Notes: a model not told the origin generated them from the sequence alone. 64,000 nucleotides of DNA from Candidatus Aminicenantes bacterium UBA6228 (GCA_002441005.1 DJWO01000002.1:189908-253907), one strand, 5' to 3'; positions 33,797-43,831 are shown, counted from the first letter of the stretch. Program-made: numbers and translations.

Positions 33797-35311
33797 ATGG
33801 AAAAAACAGAAGCTATAAGAGTCCGGTTTGCACCCAGCCCGACAGGCTTTATTCATGTCGGCAATGCCAGGACAGCTCTGTTCAACTGGCTGCTGGCCAG
33901 GCAAAAAGGCGGGGTTTTTGTCCTGAGAGTTGAAGACACTGACCTCGAACGTTCAAAAGAGGAATTTGAGAGAAACCTCCTCGAGGACCTCCGCTGGCTC
34001 GGTCTTGACTGGGACGAGGGACCGGACACTGGCGGAAAGTTCGGACCATACCGTCAGTCAGAAAGGCTTGAGCTTTATCATCAATATGCTAAAGAGCTTC
34101 TGGAGAAAGGCCAGGCCTATTATTGTTTTTGCCCTGAAGAGCAGTTGGAAAAAGAAAGGAAGAAGGCCCTGGCGGAAGGACGCTCGCCTGTCTACAGCGG
34201 CCGCTGCCGGAATATCTCCCTCCAGGAAGCTAAGCACCGGCTCGAGGCTGGCGAAAAGGCTGCTATCAGGCTCAAAGTTCCTGATCGAGGTCTGGTCAGA
34301 TTTAATGATCTGGTGAGGGGAGAGGTCGAATTCGACCTCAAGCTCATTGGCGACCCGATCATTGTCAGATCTAACGGTATGCCGGCCTATAATTTTTCGG
34401 TGGTTATTGATGATGCTCTGATGCAGATAACCCACGTCATCCGCGGAGAAGACCATATTTCCAACACGCCCCGCCAGCTTCTTCTTTACCAGGCTTTCGG
34501 CTGGCAACCACCAGTTTTTGCTCATCTATCCATGGTCATGGGACAGGATAATACCAGATTGAGCAAAAGACATGGGGCGACCTCTGTTGATCAGTTCCGC
34601 CGGGAAGGAGTTTTGCCCCAGGCTCTCTGTAATTACCTGTCTTTTCTTGGCTGGTCGCCGCCGGAAGGGAAAGAGGTTCTGACCCCGGGAGAGCTGGTCC
34701 AGCTTTTTGATCTCAGCCGGGTCAACAGATCAGCTGCCATTTTCGATTATGAAAAGCTTTACTGGCTAAATCGCCAGCATATTAAACTCCTGCCGCCTGA
34801 AAAAAAACTGGAGCTCTCTTTGCCTTATTTACAGGAAGCCGGGCTCGTTGGAAAAGAATTGCCGGCGGCCGAGAAGGAGTGGTTGACGACAGCCGTGGAA
34901 CTACTGCTGGAAGGCAGCAACAAGTTTTCTGAGCTGCCTCAAAAATTTTCCTTGATTTTCGATTTCAAGCCGGAATCTCTGGAGGAAGAAGCAGCCGCCA
35001 TCATCAGTTCGGATTCCGCCCGGAAAGTGCTCAAAGCTCTGGTGGAAAAAACAGCCGGGCTGATCGAGTTCAACTATGATCTATTTGCCAGAATTACCGG
35101 AGAGATAAAAAAAGAAACAGGGATTAAGGGCAAAGAATTATATCATCCCTTGCGGGTCATGTTGACCGCCAGGGCCTCCGGGCTGGAACTCGATAAATTT
35201 ATTCCACTTATTGAGGCCGGGGCTAAATTGAATTTTCCCCGTCCGGTAAAAAGCTCTCTCCAGAGAATTAGAGAATTTGCCAGACTGATAAACTTCGAGC
35301 CGGAGAGATAA
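33797..35311 (+). CDS. gltX: Glutamyl-tRNA synthetase
   Basis: 504 residues, class I. The HIGH-type motif is PSPTGFIHVGNARTALFNW and the KMSKS-type motif is RLSKRHGATSVDQF; RVEDTDLERS and the RGEDHISNTPRQLLLYQAFGW region match GluRS. It charges tRNA-Glu in the cytoplasm. Whether it is discriminating (only tRNA-Glu) or also charges tRNA-Gln cannot be told here; neither glnS nor gatCAB lies in the window. First gene of a forward run with rlmB, whose start is 5 bp after its stop. Confidence 0.97.
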   Translation: MEKTEAIRVRFAPSPTGFIHVGNARTALFNWLLARQKGGVFVLRVEDTDLERSKEEFERNLLEDLRWLGLDWDEGPDTGGKFGPYRQSERLELYHQYAKELLEKGQAYYCFCPEEQLEKERKKALAEGRSPVYSGRCRNISLQEAKHRLEAGEKAAIRLKVPDRGLVRFNDLVRGEVEFDLKLIGDPIIVRSNGMPAYNFSVVIDDALMQITHVIRGEDHISNTPRQLLLYQAFGWQPPVFAHLSMVMGQDNTRLSKRHGATSVDQFRREGVLPQALCNYLSFLGWSPPEGKEVLTPGELVQLFDLSRVNRSAAIFDYEKLYWLNRQHIKLLPPEKKLELSLPYLQEAGLVGKELPAAEKEWLTTAVELLLEGSNKFSELPQKFSLIFDFKPESLEEEAAAIISSDSARKVLKALVEKTAGLIEFNYDLFARITGEIKKETGIKGKELYHPLRVMLTARASGLELDKFIPLIEAGAKLNFPRPVKSSLQRIREFARLINFEPER

Positions 35312-35316
35312 CCAGC

Positions 35317-36057
35317 ATGAGCCAGGAAGACCGACTCGGCCGGCTTAAGGCCATTATTGAATTCCTGCACGGCTCGCCCAACCGGGTCAATAAGATTTTT
35401 GTCCAGGAAGAGAGGGGACATTACGAGTTAGCTGAAGTTATCCGTCTGGCCAGGGAAAACCATATTCCTGTTGTTTTCGCTCCGCGCCAGCGTCTGGATA
35501 GTCTTTGCCCTCACCACCAGGGGGCGGTGGCTTTTATCGCCGAAAAGGAATATCTCAAGCTCGAGGATCTGGTGGTGGAAGGACAGCCAGCTTTTCTGGT
35601 CATGCTGGATGGAGTAGAGGACCCGCAAAACATCGGGGCCATTGTCCGCAGCGCTGAAGGGGCAGGAGCTACTGGTCTTATTCTTCAGGAGCGGCATTCA
35701 GCTGGCTTAACTTCAGCCGTGGCTTCGGTTTCAGCCGGAGCGATTCATCATCTGAAGGTAGCCAGGGTGACCAATCTGTCCCGGGCTATCGACTGGTTAA
35801 AGGAACAGGGTATCTGGGTGGTTGGGGCCGCCGGTGAAGGCCAGTCCAGATGGTTCGAATTCGACTATACCCTGCCGGTAGCCATTGTCCTTGGTTCAGA
35901 AGGCTCAGGCCTCAGGCCAAACATCAGGAAAAAATGTGATGCCCTGCTGGCTTTGCCGATGCTGGGCCAGGTAAAAAGCCTTAATGTCGGGGCTGCCGCG
36001 GCTGTCTTTTTTTACGAAGTCGTCCGCCAGCGACTGGTCAAAAGTCAGAAGCGTTGA
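35317..36057 (+). CDS. rlmB: SpoU-family rRNA 2'-O-ribose methyltransferase (RlmB/TrmH-like)
   Basis: 246 residues. An N-terminal L30e-like substrate-binding domain (VNKIFVQEERGHYELAEVIRLARENHIPVVFAPRQRLDSL) precedes the knotted SPOUT domain with motif 1 LDGVEDPQNIGAIVRSAEGAGATGLI, motif 2 IVLGSEGSGLRPNIRKKCD and motif 3 LPMLGQVKSLNVGAAAAVFFYE. The layout is that of RlmB, which methylates G2251 of 23S rRNA; other SpoU targets are possible. Begins 5 bp after gltX with GGAGAG. Confidence 0.9.
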   Translation: MSQEDRLGRLKAIIEFLHGSPNRVNKIFVQEERGHYELAEVIRLARENHIPVVFAPRQRLDSLCPHHQGAVAFIAEKEYLKLEDLVVEGQPAFLVMLDGVEDPQNIGAIVRSAEGAGATGLILQERHSAGLTSAVASVSAGAIHHLKVARVTNLSRAIDWLKEQGIWVVGAAGEGQSRWFEFDYTLPVAIVLGSEGSGLRPNIRKKCDALLALPMLGQVKSLNVGAAAAVFFYEVVRQRLVKSQKR

Positions 36058-36112
36058 AGTCCTCACCTTCTTAAACATTGATCAGGCTCCTGGCCGAACA
36101 GCCGGCTGGCAC

Positions 36113-36142
36113 TTGACAGCCAAAGAGGCTAATTTTTAGAAT
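36113..36142 (+). promoter_or_regulatory. Promoter before accA
   Basis: TTGACA (36113-36118), 18-bp spacer, TAGAAT (36137-36142). The predicted start near 36149 is just before GTG 36154, one of three possible accA starts. Confidence 0.5.
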
Positions 36143-36189
36143 ACCCTCAGCAGGTGTTTTCTGATAAAATGGCAGAAAAGAGAGAAGTG

Positions 36190-37158
36190 ATGAAAGAAAC
36201 ACTTGATTTTTATTCCCTGGAAAAACCCCTGGTAGCTATTAAGGAGCAAATTGATGCCCTGGAAGTCAGTGATGATTCGAACCGGAAAGAAAAAATAGCT
36301 GCCTTAAGGGAAAAGCTGGAAAAGGAATGGGAAAAGATTGTCCCCAAATTGACGGCTGTTCATATTGTCCAGATCGCCCGCCATCCGCGCCGGCCCTATA
36401 CCCTGGATTATATTAATGCCCTGTTCCAGGACTTCCTGGAATTCCATGGCGATCGCCGTTTTGCCGATGACCCGGCCATCGTGGCCGGACTGGCTTTTTA
36501 TAAAGGTCAGACCGTAGCCATCATTGGCCACCAGAAAGGCCGCACCACCAAAGCCAGGATTGAGCGAAACTTTGCCCAGCCGAATCCTGAAGGTTACCGC
36601 AAGGCACTGAGGATTATGGAGATGGCTGAAAACTTTGGCTTTCCGGTTATAACTTTTGTTGACACCCCTGGCGCTTACCCTGGAATTGGAGCTGAGGAAA
36701 GAGGACAGGCTGAGGCTATCGCCTATAATCTTAAAACCATTTCCCGCCTCAAAACTCCTATCATCAACATTATCATCGGAGAAGGGGGAAGCGGTGGCGG
36801 TTTAGGGATAGGCTTTGGTGATGCTTTATTGATGCTTGAATATGCTTTTTATTCTGTTATTTCGCCAGAAGGGTGTGCGGCCATCCTGTGGAAAGATCAA
36901 GGGCCAACTGCGGTCGAGCAGGCAGCCGAGAATCTGGGGCTGCGGGCCGAGAAACTCTATGAGCTGGGTATCATCGATAAGCTCATCCCCGAGCCGCCAG
37001 GTGCGGCTCATATGGATTATGAGACTACCTTTAAGAATGTGGACAAGCAGCTCCATTTGACTTTAAAGAAGCTCCAGCAGCAGGCCATACCGGATCTCCT
37101 CGATGAACGTTATCGCAAGATCAGGCGGCAGGGAATTTTTGAAACCAGAAAGACCTGA
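36190..37158 (+). CDS. accA: Acetyl-CoA carboxylase carboxyltransferase subunit alpha
   Basis: 322 residues from ATG 36190, whose MKETLDFYSLEKPLVAIKEQID matches the family N-terminus; ATG 36169 and GTG 36154 are in-frame alternatives. The crotonase-fold core is complete: IARHPRRPYTLDYI, IGHQKGRTTKARIERNFAQPNPEGYRKALR, VDTPGAYPGIGAEERGQAEAIA, GEGGSGGGLGIGFGDALLML and SVISPEGCAAILWKDQ. With AccD it moves carboxyl from biotin to acetyl-CoA, the first committed step of fatty-acid synthesis. accD, accB and accC are not in the window. Confidence 0.96.
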   Translation: MKETLDFYSLEKPLVAIKEQIDALEVSDDSNRKEKIAALREKLEKEWEKIVPKLTAVHIVQIARHPRRPYTLDYINALFQDFLEFHGDRRFADDPAIVAGLAFYKGQTVAIIGHQKGRTTKARIERNFAQPNPEGYRKALRIMEMAENFGFPVITFVDTPGAYPGIGAEERGQAEAIAYNLKTISRLKTPIINIIIGEGGSGGGLGIGFGDALLMLEYAFYSVISPEGCAAILWKDQGPTAVEQAAENLGLRAEKLYELGIIDKLIPEPPGAAHMDYETTFKNVDKQLHLTLKKLQQQAIPDLLDERYRKIRRQGIFETRKT

Positions 37159-37263
37159 CAGACCATCAGCAAAAACCTGATGTCCAGCAGGCAAAATATC
37201 ATCGTCAAAGATTTGGAACTGCCAGGAATCACCGGGAAGGGTGAACAGTAAGGTTAAAATAAA

Positions 37264-38559
37264 ATGAGCAGCGAGCAAAATCAGCGGACAATTTCCTCTA
37301 TTAAAGGCACCAGAGACATACTGCCGGAGGAAGTCAGATTGTGGCAGATGGTGGAAGTCACTGCCCGGCAAGTTTTTGAGCTTTATGGCTTCCGGGAGCT
37401 GAGGGCTCCAGTCATCGAGCCAACTGAGCTGTTTGAAAGGGGCACCGGAGCTTCTTCAGATATCGTAACCAAAGAGATGTATACTTTTAATGATAAAGGG
37501 GGAAGGTCGATAACCTTGCGCCCGGAGTATACCCCGTCGGTGGTCAGAGCTATCATCGAGCACCGGTTGGACCTTCAGCCCCAGCCTCTTCGCTTCTATT
37601 ACACCGGCCCAATGTTTCGCTATGACCGGCCACAGAAAGGGCGTTACCGTCAGTTCCACCAGATAGATGTTGAGGTATTTGGCGAACCAGACCCGGCTAT
37701 TGACGCCGAGATTATAGAAATGGCCCATCGTTTTCTGCAGGCAGTCAAGGTCGAGGGAGTGACCACCCTGGTCAATTCGGTTGGCTGCCCTAAGTGCCGG
37801 CCAGCCTACGGGCAGGCGCTGAGGCAAGCAGCGGCTGAGGTGAAGGATAAGCTCTGTCCCGACTGCCAGAGGAAAGCTGAAACAAACCCGTTGCGGATTT
37901 TTGATTGCAAATTAGAAGGCTGCCAGGCGGTGGCCAGAACTTTTCCTCTGATCAACGATTTTCTCTGTGAGGATTGCCGGAACCATTTCAACCAGTTTTT
38001 GGGCTACCTCGGCCTTTATCAGCTGCCCTATAAGATAGAGCCAACTCTGGTGCGCGGCCTTGATTATTACACCCGAACCACTTTTGAACTGGTGGTAGAA
38101 AATCTGGGGGCGCAGAAGGCTATTGGAGGCGGCGGCCGGTATGATAACCTGGTGAAAGAATTCGGCGGCCCAGATCTCTGTGGGACGGGGCTGGCTATCG
38201 GGCTGGAGAGGCTGCTGCTCATCTCAAAACTTAAAGCTGAGCCTCAGATCTTTGCCTACTTTGCCTATAGTGGCGAACAGGCCAGGCAGGCCGGCCTGTT
38301 AGCTGCCAGGTATTTCCGTTCCCGCGGGATTCCTTGCCTGCTGGAATTCAAGGAGCGAAGTTTGAGTTCCCATTTCAGCCGGGCTAATAAAATCGGCGCA
38401 GCCTGGACAGTCATCATTGGAGAAGACGAACTGGCTTCGGGCCAGTATCAGCTCAAGGACATGCTTGAATCCAGGCAATATAAGGGCAGCCTGGAAGAGC
38501 TGGCCCGGATTATGCTTGATAGGGGGCTCTCGGGGAAAAGCGACCTGGTAAAGGAATAA
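37264..38559 (+). CDS. hisS: Histidyl-tRNA synthetase
   Basis: 431 residues, class II. Motif 1-2 region PTELFERGTGASSDIVTKEMYTFND and RPEYTPSVVRA; motif 2 RFYYTGPMFRYDRPQKGRYRQFHQIDVEVFG; histidine-binding RGLDYYTRTTFELV and IGGGGRYDNLVKEFGG; anticodon domain at the C-terminus. Between them is an insertion with eight or so cysteines (CPKC, CPDC, CEDC, residues ~175-245), a zinc-ribbon-like insertion found in many bacterial HisRS. It starts 105 bp after accA and ends 8 bp before aspS. Confidence 0.97.
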   Translation: MSSEQNQRTISSIKGTRDILPEEVRLWQMVEVTARQVFELYGFRELRAPVIEPTELFERGTGASSDIVTKEMYTFNDKGGRSITLRPEYTPSVVRAIIEHRLDLQPQPLRFYYTGPMFRYDRPQKGRYRQFHQIDVEVFGEPDPAIDAEIIEMAHRFLQAVKVEGVTTLVNSVGCPKCRPAYGQALRQAAAEVKDKLCPDCQRKAETNPLRIFDCKLEGCQAVARTFPLINDFLCEDCRNHFNQFLGYLGLYQLPYKIEPTLVRGLDYYTRTTFELVVENLGAQKAIGGGGRYDNLVKEFGGPDLCGTGLAIGLERLLLISKLKAEPQIFAYFAYSGEQARQAGLLAARYFRSRGIPCLLEFKERSLSSHFSRANKIGAAWTVIIGEDELASGQYQLKDMLESRQYKGSLEELARIMLDRGLSGKSDLVKE

Positions 38560-38567
38560 TAAAATAA

Positions 38568-40358
38568 ATGGAAAGTGACCTGAAAAATAATAAATTACGG
38601 GCGGGGGCCAGAACGGGTTACGCTGGAGAGCTTCAGGCTAAGGATGCCGGCCAGGCCGTCATTTTAAAAGGCTGGGTGCAGAGGGTCCGCGACCTCGGCA
38701 GCCTGGTTTTTGTGGATTTGAGAGACAGAGCCGGCCTGGTCCAACTGGTAGCCAGAAGTGAACAGCCTGAGATTTTAGAACAGGCCAGAAAGCTTCACAG
38801 CGAGTATGTGATCGAAGTTGAAGGCCAGGTTAAACTCAGGGAACCCTCAGCTGTCAATCAGCAGATGCCAACCGGAGAGATAGAGGTCGAGATTACCGGT
38901 CTCAAGATTCTCAACGCTTCGGCGACGCCGCCTTTCGTCATCGCTGATCCCCCTCAGGCAGCGGAAGAGCTGCGGCTTAAATACCGCTACCTTGATTTGA
39001 GACGCCCGGCCATGCAGAAAAACCTCAACCTCAGGCACCAGGCTGCCTTAGTGACCAGGAATTACCTGAGCCAGCAGGGCTTTTTTGAAATTGAAACCCC
39101 CTTTCTGACCAAAAGCACACCGGAAGGAGCCAGAGATTATTTAGTGCCAAGCCGGGTTCACTCTGGCAAATTCTATGCCCTGCCCCAATCACCTCAGCTT
39201 TTCAAGCAAATTCTGATGGTGGCTGGCTTCGACCGCTATTTCCAGATTGTCAGATGCTTCCGGGACGAAGACCTGCGGGCTGACCGCCAGCCGGAATTTA
39301 CTCAAATAGATATCGAAATGAGTTTTATCGAACCGGGAGACATTTATGAACTCACCGAAGGATTGATGGAAAAACTTTTCGCTTTGACTGGCGAAAAATT
39401 AAGCCGGCCTTTTCCCCGTTTGACTTATGAGGAGGCCATTAACCGCTATGGCTCCGATAAGCCTGACTTAAGGGAACCTGCAGTCATAGAGGATTTGACT
39501 GAATTCGGTCCGAAGCTTGATTCAGAGGTGATTAACTCAGCTCTGGAGAAGGGCGGAGTTCTGAAGGCTTTGCCGGTTAGAGGCGGTGCGGGGCTTTCAC
39601 GCTCGCACTTGGACCGGCTGCAGGAGCAGGCCAGAGCCCTGGGGGCTCCCGGCTTAATCTGGATAAAAAAAAGCAATGGAGAGTTAAAATCTTCTCTAAA
39701 ACTGGCCGGGGATAAGCTTCAGGCTCTGGGAGACAGGCTTCAAGCTGAAGATGGAGATCTTCTTTTGCTGGTAGCTTCACCTAAGGAAATCGCGGTCCAA
39801 GTCCTCGGGGAGTTCCGGACCAATTTTATTCAGGAAAAGATAAAAGCGGGAAAACTTAATAAAAACAGCCGGGCCCTGGCCTGGATAACCGATTTTCCCC
39901 TGTTTGAGTGGAGTGAAGAAGAGAACAAAATTGTTTCGATCCATCACCCTTTTACCTCGCCTGATCCGGCCGGGCTGGAATATCTGGAGACTGAACCCCT
40001 GCGGGTTAAATCCTTAGCTTATGACCTGGTTCTTAACGGCTATGAAGTTGGCGGCGGATCAATCAGAATTCATCAGCCGGAACTTCAGGCAAAAATTTTT
40101 AAAGTGCTCGGGCTATCGCCAGAACAAGCTAAACAGAAATTTGGCTTCTTTTTAGAAGCTCTAACGTATGGAGCTCCGCCTCACGGCGGTATCGCTCTCG
40201 GCTTTGACCGCCTGGTGATGCTTCTCTGCAACCTGGATTCAATCCGGGAAGTCATACCTTTCCCCAAGACGACCAGCGCGCTCTGTTTGATGACTGATTC
40301 GCCTTCAGAAGTGGATGAAAAACAGTTAGCCGACCTGGGCCTTAAACTGACTAAATGA
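38568..40358 (+). CDS. aspS: Aspartyl-tRNA synthetase
   Basis: 596 residues, bacterial type with a GAD insertion (~280-420). OB-fold anticodon domain at the N-terminus (VILKGWVQRVRDLGSLVFVDLRDRAGLVQLV), class II motif 2 FQIVRCFRDEDLRADRQPEFTQIDIEMSF, and motif 3 PPHGGIALGFDRLVMLL. It charges tRNA-Asp, and possibly tRNA-Asn if the organism relies on GatCAB; no evidence here. It closes the gltX-rlmB-accA-hisS-aspS run, with a terminator 145 bp downstream. Confidence 0.97.
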   Translation: MESDLKNNKLRAGARTGYAGELQAKDAGQAVILKGWVQRVRDLGSLVFVDLRDRAGLVQLVARSEQPEILEQARKLHSEYVIEVEGQVKLREPSAVNQQMPTGEIEVEITGLKILNASATPPFVIADPPQAAEELRLKYRYLDLRRPAMQKNLNLRHQAALVTRNYLSQQGFFEIETPFLTKSTPEGARDYLVPSRVHSGKFYALPQSPQLFKQILMVAGFDRYFQIVRCFRDEDLRADRQPEFTQIDIEMSFIEPGDIYELTEGLMEKLFALTGEKLSRPFPRLTYEEAINRYGSDKPDLREPAVIEDLTEFGPKLDSEVINSALEKGGVLKALPVRGGAGLSRSHLDRLQEQARALGAPGLIWIKKSNGELKSSLKLAGDKLQALGDRLQAEDGDLLLLVASPKEIAVQVLGEFRTNFIQEKIKAGKLNKNSRALAWITDFPLFEWSEEENKIVSIHHPFTSPDPAGLEYLETEPLRVKSLAYDLVLNGYEVGGGSIRIHQPELQAKIFKVLGLSPEQAKQKFGFFLEALTYGAPPHGGIALGFDRLVMLLCNLDSIREVIPFPKTTSALCLMTDSPSEVDEKQLADLGLKLTK

Positions 40359-40502
40359 CCTCTGGTTTCTCCCGATTTCAAACGGCTGTGTTCTCAGACC
40401 TGTAACCTGGTTTCCAGGGTTGGTTGTTTTGATTTACCCGTAATGGTCAAGATAATAGTAACCCTTTTCTGGTCTGGAAGGTTTTATTTTTAGAGCAGAA
40501 AA

Positions 40503-40548
40503 AAAGAGGGGCAAGCTCTGAGGCCTGCCCCTTTGAATTTATTTTTTC
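40503..40548. terminator. Bidirectional rho-independent terminator
   Basis: AGGGGCA (40507-40513) pairs with TGCCCCT (40526-40532). Forward it is followed by TTGAATTTATTTTTT; backward by CTTTTTTTCTGC. It serves both aspS (forward) and the M16 peptidase pair (reverse), which converge here. Confidence 0.8.
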
Positions 40549-40648
40549 CTGGTTGAGTTAGCTATATTCTCTCAGCTTCTATAGCTCTCCTGTTCACAGC
40601 CAAGATCTAACTGCCTGGAACTAAAAGCGGTTAACTCCAGTCTTTCAT

Positions 40649-42115
40649 TTACTCCACCAGCTGCCCGGTTAGCGGATCAAGCAGTTTTACCCGGTGAACT
40701 TTGCCCAGCCTGTCGAGCGGGCCAGGAAACTTGTCGGAGCCCTGGTTACAGGGTTCATAGTCACCAACAATCAGAATGACCATTTTGTCCGGACGAATGT
40801 ATTTTTTAGCCACTTCCATGACCTTGTCTTTGGTCACCGCTTTAATTTTATCCCGGTAGGTAGCGTAATAGTTCATCGGCTTGCCTTGCATTTCCAGGTT
40901 AGCAAAATTGATCATGGTTCTGGATGGACTCTGGAAGAAATCGGCAAAGCTTTCCAGGAAATAATTAACAGCCGTTTCCATTTCGGCCTCAGAGACAGGT
41001 TCCTGCCGGATGCGATCGAACTCTTTAAGAATCAAAGAGATTGCATAGCCGACAGTCGATGACTTGGTCTGGACATAGCCGGCCATGGTTCCAGGGAAAC
41101 CCCAGCGGTAAGTGAAACGGCTGCCGCAATTATAAGCCAGACCTTCATCCGATCTGACCTTGGAAGTAATTCTGGAAGTAAAGCTGCCACCACCCAGAAT
41201 GAAGTTCATCACCTGTACGGCAAAATAATCAGGATCGGTATCTTCCAGGCCCAGGTGACCAATATTAATATAGCCCTGATTTATCTTTTTCTGAATGAAA
41301 TACACTCCAGGTTCAGGTTGAGGAAAATTCTGGCTGATGGACGGGAAGCTCACCGGCTGATTGGCCCATTTTGAGGCATACTTATTGATTTTGGTTTTTA
41401 ACTGATTCCGGTTGAAATCACCGGCCCCGGCCAGAATGATATTTTTGGGAAAGAAATATTTTCGGTGAAAAGCCTTTAGATCAGCTTGATTAACAGATTC
41501 AACTGTGGCCTTGGTGGCTTCATAAGTCAGGGGACAATCACCATAGAGAACTTTCTCAAATTCGCGGCTGAGGACCAGACTGGGATTGTCGTTAATCCCG
41601 CGCATCTGTTCAATAATTTTGCCTTTGGCCAGCTTCAGACTATCTTCCCTGAATTCAGGATTCATCAGTAAATCGAAGAAAATATCCAGCCCTTCATCCA
41701 GATCCTTGCTCAGGACAGACAGGTTGAGGGTAGCCGTTCTTTCCCCGACGGAAAAATTAATCATCCCACCCAGAAAATCAAGCCGCTCTTCAATAGCTGA
41801 CCCTGTCCTGGTCTTGGTTCCGCCTTTAACCAGGCATTCAGACAGGATAGCGTCCAGGCCGGCCTTGTCCTTGGGCACATAGAGGCTGCCAGTATTAATG
41901 ATGGCCGTGATATTGACCATCGGCAGAGATCTTTCCTCCTGAATGTAACCGCGCAGCCCGTTGGCCATGACCAGCCGGAAACTGGCAGGCTGGGGCGGTT
42001 CAAATTGAAGTGGAGGGAACTTTAAATTTTCTGGCCTGGTAATCTGAGCAGTGAGCAGACTGGCCGCCGAGAACAGGAACAAAAATCCGAAAATCAAAAT
42101 AATTGTTTTCTTCAT
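40649..42115 (-). CDS. M16 family peptidase-like subunit, zinc motif lost
   Basis: 488 residues with a signal peptide (TIILIFGFLFLFSAASLLTAQ). It has the M16 fold, both halves (LRGYIQEERSLPMVNITAIINTGSLYVPKDKAGLDAILSECL; INQGYINIGHLGLEDTDPDYFAVQVMNFILGGGSFTSRI; SKVRSDEGLAYNCGSRF), but where active members have HxxEH this protein has AILSECL. It is therefore the non-catalytic partner, which carries the R/Y residues of the substrate-binding half. It probably pairs with the active subunit encoded 12 bp upstream in a periplasmic heterodimer like bacterial two-gene M16B peptidases. Confidence 0.85.
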   Translation of the reverse strand: MKKTIILIFGFLFLFSAASLLTAQITRPENLKFPPLQFEPPQPASFRLVMANGLRGYIQEERSLPMVNITAIINTGSLYVPKDKAGLDAILSECLVKGGTKTRTGSAIEERLDFLGGMINFSVGERTATLNLSVLSKDLDEGLDIFFDLLMNPEFREDSLKLAKGKIIEQMRGINDNPSLVLSREFEKVLYGDCPLTYEATKATVESVNQADLKAFHRKYFFPKNIILAGAGDFNRNQLKTKINKYASKWANQPVSFPSISQNFPQPEPGVYFIQKKINQGYINIGHLGLEDTDPDYFAVQVMNFILGGGSFTSRITSKVRSDEGLAYNCGSRFTYRWGFPGTMAGYVQTKSSTVGYAISLILKEFDRIRQEPVSEAEMETAVNYFLESFADFFQSPSRTMINFANLEMQGKPMNYYATYRDKIKAVTKDKVMEVAKKYIRPDKMVILIVGDYEPCNQGSDKFPGPLDRLGKVHRVKLLDPLTGQLVE

Positions 42116-42127
42116 GATTATCCCTCC

Positions 42128-43615
42128 TTATCTCCCCTGACTCCGGGAATAGATAGCCACCAGGGAATTATCTTTGACAAAATATTTAACAGCTACTCTT
42201 TTGATATCATCTGAAGTCACTTTTTTCATATCTTCCAGGTCGGTTAAAAGTGAACGCCAGCCGCGGTTAAGTTCTGCCCGCCCAACCCTCATCGCCAGAA
42301 ACATAGGTGATTCGAGGCTGCGGATAAAGGAAGCTTCGGTTTTATTTTTGGCTTTCTGCAGCTCTTCCGGCGTCACCCCGCTGGCTTTAATCCTGTCAAT
42401 TTCTTCCCAGACGGCTTTTTCGACTTCTTCCGGTTTGGCTCCCGTCTGAAGTTTCGGGATAATATTAAAGGTAAAAGCTCCGGCATACCACTGGGGACGG
42501 CTCATGGCCATAGCTCTGATGGCCAGATCCTTTTCCTTCACCAGAGATTTGTTCAACCGGCCGGTTTCTCCAGAGAGAATGCTGGCCAGAAGATTAAGAA
42601 CCGGGATATCCGGATCGCCGTCAGGCGGAATGTGGAACCAGAGCTGAACACTGGGCATTCCCGGCCCCTGGCCATACATCCTTTTTTCAGAATATTGAGG
42701 CGGCTCGCCCGTTCTGACCGGCTCGATATCCGGTGCTTTCGGAATCGCCCCGAAATATTTTTCGGCCAGAACCAAAATGGTCTCAGGTTTAAAATCTCCA
42801 ACATAGATGGCAATGGCATTGTTGGGAACATAGTATTTATTGTGGAAGGCAATCAGATCCTCTTTGGTTACTTTCCTTAGATCATCCATCCAGCCAATGA
42901 CATCCCAGTGGTAGGGTGAGGCAGCATAAAAACCGGCCCTGACCTGTTCATTAAAATAATAACCAGGCTGATTTTCACTCAGCCTCCTTTCCTCCATGAT
43001 GACATCTTTTTCTGAGTAGAATTCGCGGAAATAAGCATTCATCATCCGGTCTGATTCCAGCAGCATCTGTAATTCAACTTTATTGGAAGGCAAGGTGACA
43101 TAATAACCGGTTACCTCGTCTGAAGTTGAAGCATTTAGACCGGTACCGCCATTTTTCATATAAGTTTCCCACAGGTCATCCTTGATGATATATTTTTTTT
43201 CGGCTTTGGCCAGTTCATCCACCTGTTTTTGCCACTCAGCAATTTTGGCTTGATCACCATCTTTTTTCCAGTACTTCTCACGATAGATTTTGCTCATCAA
43301 CTCATCAATTTGACGGTTGAGAGCCTCATCGGCAGCAAAATCAGTAACACCCATTAGCCTGGTGCCCTTAAACATAAGATGTTCATGAATGTGGGCCGAA
43401 CCGGTCGTCCCGGGGCCCTCATTGATTGAGCCTGCCTTATAATAAATATGACAGACTACCCGGGGGACACCTGGCTTTGGAATCATTAAAATCTTCATCC
43501 CGTTGGGCAGGACATGCTCTTTTACCTCCAGCTGGACCTGAGCCCGGACCGGACCGGCCAGGACCAGAAGGAAGAAGCCTGCTAAGAAGACAGTCATTAG
43601 CTTCTTAAAACTCAT
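42128..43615 (-). CDS. M16 family zinc peptidase, catalytic subunit
   Basis: 495 residues with a signal peptide (KKLMTVFLAGFFLLVLAGPVRAQ). The zinc/catalytic motif is HIHEHLMFKG (HxxEH) with the distal Glu in the VIMEERRLSENQPG region about 80-120 residues on, as in pitrilysin/processing-peptidase M16 enzymes. An insertion between ~110 and 150 (KYWKKDGDQAKIAEWQKQVDELAKAEKKY) is helical. It would cleave peptides in the periplasm together with the inactive subunit downstream. Start ATG with GGAGG. Confidence 0.9.
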   Translation of the reverse strand: MSFKKLMTVFLAGFFLLVLAGPVRAQVQLEVKEHVLPNGMKILMIPKPGVPRVVCHIYYKAGSINEGPGTTGSAHIHEHLMFKGTRLMGVTDFAADEALNRQIDELMSKIYREKYWKKDGDQAKIAEWQKQVDELAKAEKKYIIKDDLWETYMKNGGTGLNASTSDEVTGYYVTLPSNKVELQMLLESDRMMNAYFREFYSEKDVIMEERRLSENQPGYYFNEQVRAGFYAASPYHWDVIGWMDDLRKVTKEDLIAFHNKYYVPNNAIAIYVGDFKPETILVLAEKYFGAIPKAPDIEPVRTGEPPQYSEKRMYGQGPGMPSVQLWFHIPPDGDPDIPVLNLLASILSGETGRLNKSLVKEKDLAIRAMAMSRPQWYAGAFTFNIIPKLQTGAKPEEVEKAVWEEIDRIKASGVTPEELQKAKNKTEASFIRSLESPMFLAMRVGRAELNRGWRSLLTDLEDMKKVTSDDIKRVAVKYFVKDNSLVAIYSRSQGR

Positions 43616-43831
43616 GCATCCACCTCCTCTTATCTTAATAAGTATTTTCTTGCCAGCGAGACAAGAATATCAACTAAACCAATTCTTAATTTTGACGCCA
43701 GCCGGCCTGCTTTTCTTCCAGCTTTTGATCATTCCTTTTTCTTTTTTACCAGCTAATTTTTTCTTGTAAATTTCAGTCCGGCTAAGTATTATTTAAAACT
43801 ATTGCTTGTTTTTTGCAAGGAGTAAAAAGGC

